Source: Psettodes erumei
Taxonomy: Eukaryota; Chordata; Actinopteri; Pleuronectiformes; Psettodidae
Reading direction: 5' to 3'
DNA: 64,000 nt
Assembly: GCA_016785225.1 (NCBI GenBank)
Contig: JAFBJZ010000344.1
Location: forward strand, 1,613,501-1,677,500
The position numbers and the translations under genes were made by a program. Position 1 is the stretch's first letter. The number at the start of each line of letters is the position of its first letter. The notes under the pieces were generated by a model that was not told the DNA's origin, made no database searches, and saw only the letters and a list, made by a program, of their open reading frames with translations. Below, piece after piece: positions 61,345 through 64,000 of the stretch.

Positions 61345-61671
61345 TTAGGCTCTTAGTATTTTTAACGCCCCCTTTTTGTTGAAGTGTCGATCCTGTAAAT
61401 TCAATCTTAAGATATTAAGGCTTGACGAGGATTGTCGGAGTATTGTTTGGTCAGTCGTCAGCTGTTTCAGGCTAGCCCTGGCCTCTTTCTTGTCCCACTG
61501 AAGTGCAACCTTGCGCCCAACCACCTTCGCCCACATGTTTATTTCCCGGCTGCTTGACGGACAAAACTTTGACAAGCAGCGAACCTGGGTATGAAATGTA
61601 ACCTGCCCGATGTCACATAGCGGCAGCGGGCAACAACTCGACTGTAACTCCTGATGAAGAGACGACGCCAT
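61345..61671 (-). CDS. uncertain open frame, possible first exon of an unknown gene
   Basis: A 108-codon frame starts at an ATG in good context (CCACAGATGG). TGACGT/TGACGTA words resembling CRE sites lie just upstream (61675-61690). The predicted peptide begins MASSLHQELQ and contains a Lys/Arg-rich central part (MWAKVVGRKVALQWDKKEAR). I recognise no family. It could equally be a chance frame; the repeat copy at 61700-62030 begins just upstream. Confidence 0.2.
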   Translation of the reverse strand: MASSLHQELQSSCCPLPLCDIGQVTFHTQVRCLSKFCPSSSREINMWAKVVGRKVALQWDKKEARASLKQLTTDQTILRQSSSSLNILRLNLQDRHFNKKGALKILRA

Positions 61672-61699
61672 CTGTGGCGTACGTCACGTTTGCAGGAGA

Positions 61700-62030
61700 C
61701 TTCCACGGGAGTACTGACACCCGCCCACGCGACGCTGATGATCCGCACGTGGGATGGAGTGTGTTCGCAGACAGGCAGCCTGAGCTCTTAAGGTCTATAA
61801 AAGGATGCCACGTTCACGTCACGCCTGCTAAAATATAACGGACCGAATAAAGCATGTTTCAGTTGTACGCCCTTCCTATACAAAGATAAATCTCAGAAGA
61901 AAAAGACTTCGCCCATGTTTACTCTACAGCCCTGGGTGGGAGTTTGAGAGTTACCCCCCGCGAGGGGACTGAATCACTTCTGACTGAGTGGCTGTAGGAA
62001 AGAGAGTTGCTGATTTGTGAAAAGCGTCTA
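61700..62030 (+). repeat. diverged duplication, copy 2
   Basis: Counterpart of 60220-60560. This copy also has TATAAAAGG at about 61796-61804, which copy 1 lacks. Confidence 0.6.
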
Positions 62031-64000
62031 TCCTTACAGCACTGGCTGTTACTTTTTGTTGAATGGGGAGTGCGTTGGTGATGGAGTGGGCACTACTGTG
62101 AAGTGTTTTATTTTCAGTGTGTTTTGGAAAACTCGCAATCAGACACGCACCCAACAGCTCTTCAGCAGCTCAGGTGGACTATATAAAGTAGACGATATGA
62201 AGTGTGACAAATTAGCACTTCATCCAGGCATGTTGTGGTTCTCCCATACTTGTTGTTACGTGGGGATACAAACACAATTACCTGTGACATGCTTGGTTTG
62301 TCTCATAATTAAATGAGAAAATAGTTTTTAATCCAAGAGTGGGAGGTGGAGAAATTATTTTACAGTTTATTTTGCTATTCAACGCTTTTTAACATCCAGT
62401 ATACTTTTAAAAAATGTGTTAAAATCAGTTTTTGCATGCTGCCGTAGCATCAGAATTCCCCTTTGCTGACCGTCAGATAAACCTGCAAGGTAAGTACTTG
62501 TACACTGACTTTAAAAAAAAATGACCACAGCAAATGACAGCACGTATGAGAGCAGAAATGCTGATGACATGTGGCGTTGTCTTTCAAAACCACTAATGAA
62601 CCTTGGTACCAGTATCGTTACCCGTTGAGTGAAGCCTTACAGAAAGAAAATCGAGAACTGAACGTTTTGCGCATGAATCAAAGATTCCCAAAGCTTTGGC
62701 AATCTGCCGACTCTGACTTAAAATAGTCCGCCTGTTCTTCTCCCCCGGTGGCTTCATTTGCTGAGGATTTTTTCACATCCCAAAGTTGTCTTCTCTGCTT
62801 TTGCAGCCAGAAATGATGCACGGGAGGCATGTGTTCCCTTTAATTCAGGACAGTAGGAAAATTGAGTGGTCCTAGTTAAGGTCCTCCAGGCGCTCTAATA
62901 ATGATCACAGGTTTAATTTCTGTATCGTGTGGGGTTACAAGGGGAGAAATATTGTCTGGTGCGTCACTCATTTTCTGAACAGCGGCTCAAACTCAAATTT
63001 GCCAAATTGGGAGAAATTAAAAGACTCACGGTGCCATTGGCCATACATCTACTGACAGTACTTTGGAATCCCAAAGGATTTGTGAAAAGCATCACAGTTA
63101 CTTTCTTGATGAGACACATAACTGTACTGCGTGTCTTTCGTTAAATCCACCCACATACTCTCGTACCCTCAAACAACAAACTTGGCAGGCAACGTTGCTA
63201 CACAATCATTCGCTGTCATTAAACAGATAATCCAGGTTTGAGTGTCTCTATGAGGATCGAACCTGGATTAACATTTGCGTTTTCATGACGGTTGCTGTCC
63301 TCACGTTTCCCGCTGGTATCGTCAATTAATCACATCAGCTCAGCGTTCATTGTTTCTAATTCCTAAATAGAATCTGTCATTTTTTTCTTTAGTCCTGTCA
63401 TCATTAAGGCTCTGAAAAGATGCATGTGCACTTTCTGAAAAAAAGAAGAAAAGAAAAAAAATCATTGTGATAAAAAAAAATATTTTAGAAAAAGAAGCGT
63501 GTGGGAGCTGGCGGCACTCCATCCCACGGCGCTGTTGATATCTATAGCTTGATGTGAAACTATCCCACATCTTCGACATATCTTCTCTGGATCTGCAGTG
63601 ACGTAGTTCAGTCTGCAATTACTGAGGAAATAGCACCACTTCCTGTCAGAGAGGGGGGAGGACTGCGGACTCTTTTGTCCTGTGGGAGTGTATTCTCCTA
63701 CTGTGCGCAAACCTCTATGTATCGCTTTATTTGTGGACCAGTGATAACACACTGATTTGACCAACAACCATATAATTAATGTCAGTTTTGTCAAGCTTGC
63801 AAAGTCCAACATATAATTAGAATTTGCTCTGAATTGGGACCCTAAAACAGAACAGAAACTGAATGGACTGTCCAAAATCCAAAAATAGTGTTTTTGTACG
63901 GTATGTTATTTTTTCTATCTCTCTGTCTCATCCCGCATTAATCATGATGGTGTGAGTGGAGGATGTGACTGGGGCATACATATGCTTGGCATCCTCATCT

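Larger units (their letters stand above)
59560..64000. other. region downstream of slc12a9, no recognised gene
   Basis: No exon of a known family was identified in 4.4 kb, including TRIP6, the human neighbour of SLC12A9. The region contains a diverged duplication (60220-60560 and 61700-62030) and one unexplained 108-codon minus-strand frame at 61345-61671. Confidence 0.5.

Noticed and set aside
1..64000. A bacterial, phage or defence-type system
   Set aside because: Intron-rich vertebrate genes, microsatellites and fish repeats fill the window; no operon, CRISPR or mobile-element ORF was seen.

Overview
This is a vertebrate nuclear window, almost certainly from a ray-finned (teleost) fish. 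The genes have many short exons with canonical GT-AG introns, the intergenic DNA carries microsatellites and fish-type dispersed repeats, and one gene is a TATA-driven egg-coat (ZP-domain) gene of the fish type. No prokaryotic, phage or viral gene was recognised, and there is no CRISPR array. All gene calls come from reading translated exons against remembered family sequences; no database search was run.

Layout. (1) 1-7219, plus: the 3' two thirds or more of eif4g1 (22 exons visible, 5' end outside the window), the scaffold of cap-dependent translation initiation. (2) 7220-12732: intergenic, with AT-rich simple repeats, a diverged repeat pair and a perfect palindrome. (3) 12733-14672, plus: fam131a, five coding exons. 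(4) 17384-43729, minus: clcn2, encoding the ClC-2 voltage-gated chloride channel, 23 coding exons with a 9 kb first intron. (5) 35401-37547, plus: a complete eight-exon zona pellucida gene lying antisense inside clcn2 intron 1. (6) 43730-49026: intergenic, with a CpG-rich block at 47.2-47.9 kb. (7) 49027-50744, plus: thpo (thrombopoietin), a short four-helix cytokine gene that starts with a 13-nt coding exon. (8) 52069-59403, plus: slc12a9, a cation-chloride cotransporter family member, 14 exons. (9) 59404-64000: no recognised gene, but a diverged 0.3 kb duplication.

The order eif4g1 - fam131a - clcn2 - thpo matches human 3q27.1, with polr2h not found between clcn2 and thpo. The next gene, slc12a9, sits in human at 7q22 near EPO and EPHB4, a region paralogous to 3q27 (EPO/THPO, EPHB4/EPHB3). 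The window therefore joins members of two paralogous blocks. The genes share a neighbourhood but no common pathway is evident: translation, a protein of unknown function, two chloride-transport proteins, an egg coat protein and a blood cytokine.

Two genes show one-base reading-frame problems next to short homopolymers: clcn2 exon 10, and the thpo exon 3/4 junction. Both genes otherwise keep consistent splice phases, so consensus errors in the assembly are the simplest explanation, though real lesions are not excluded.
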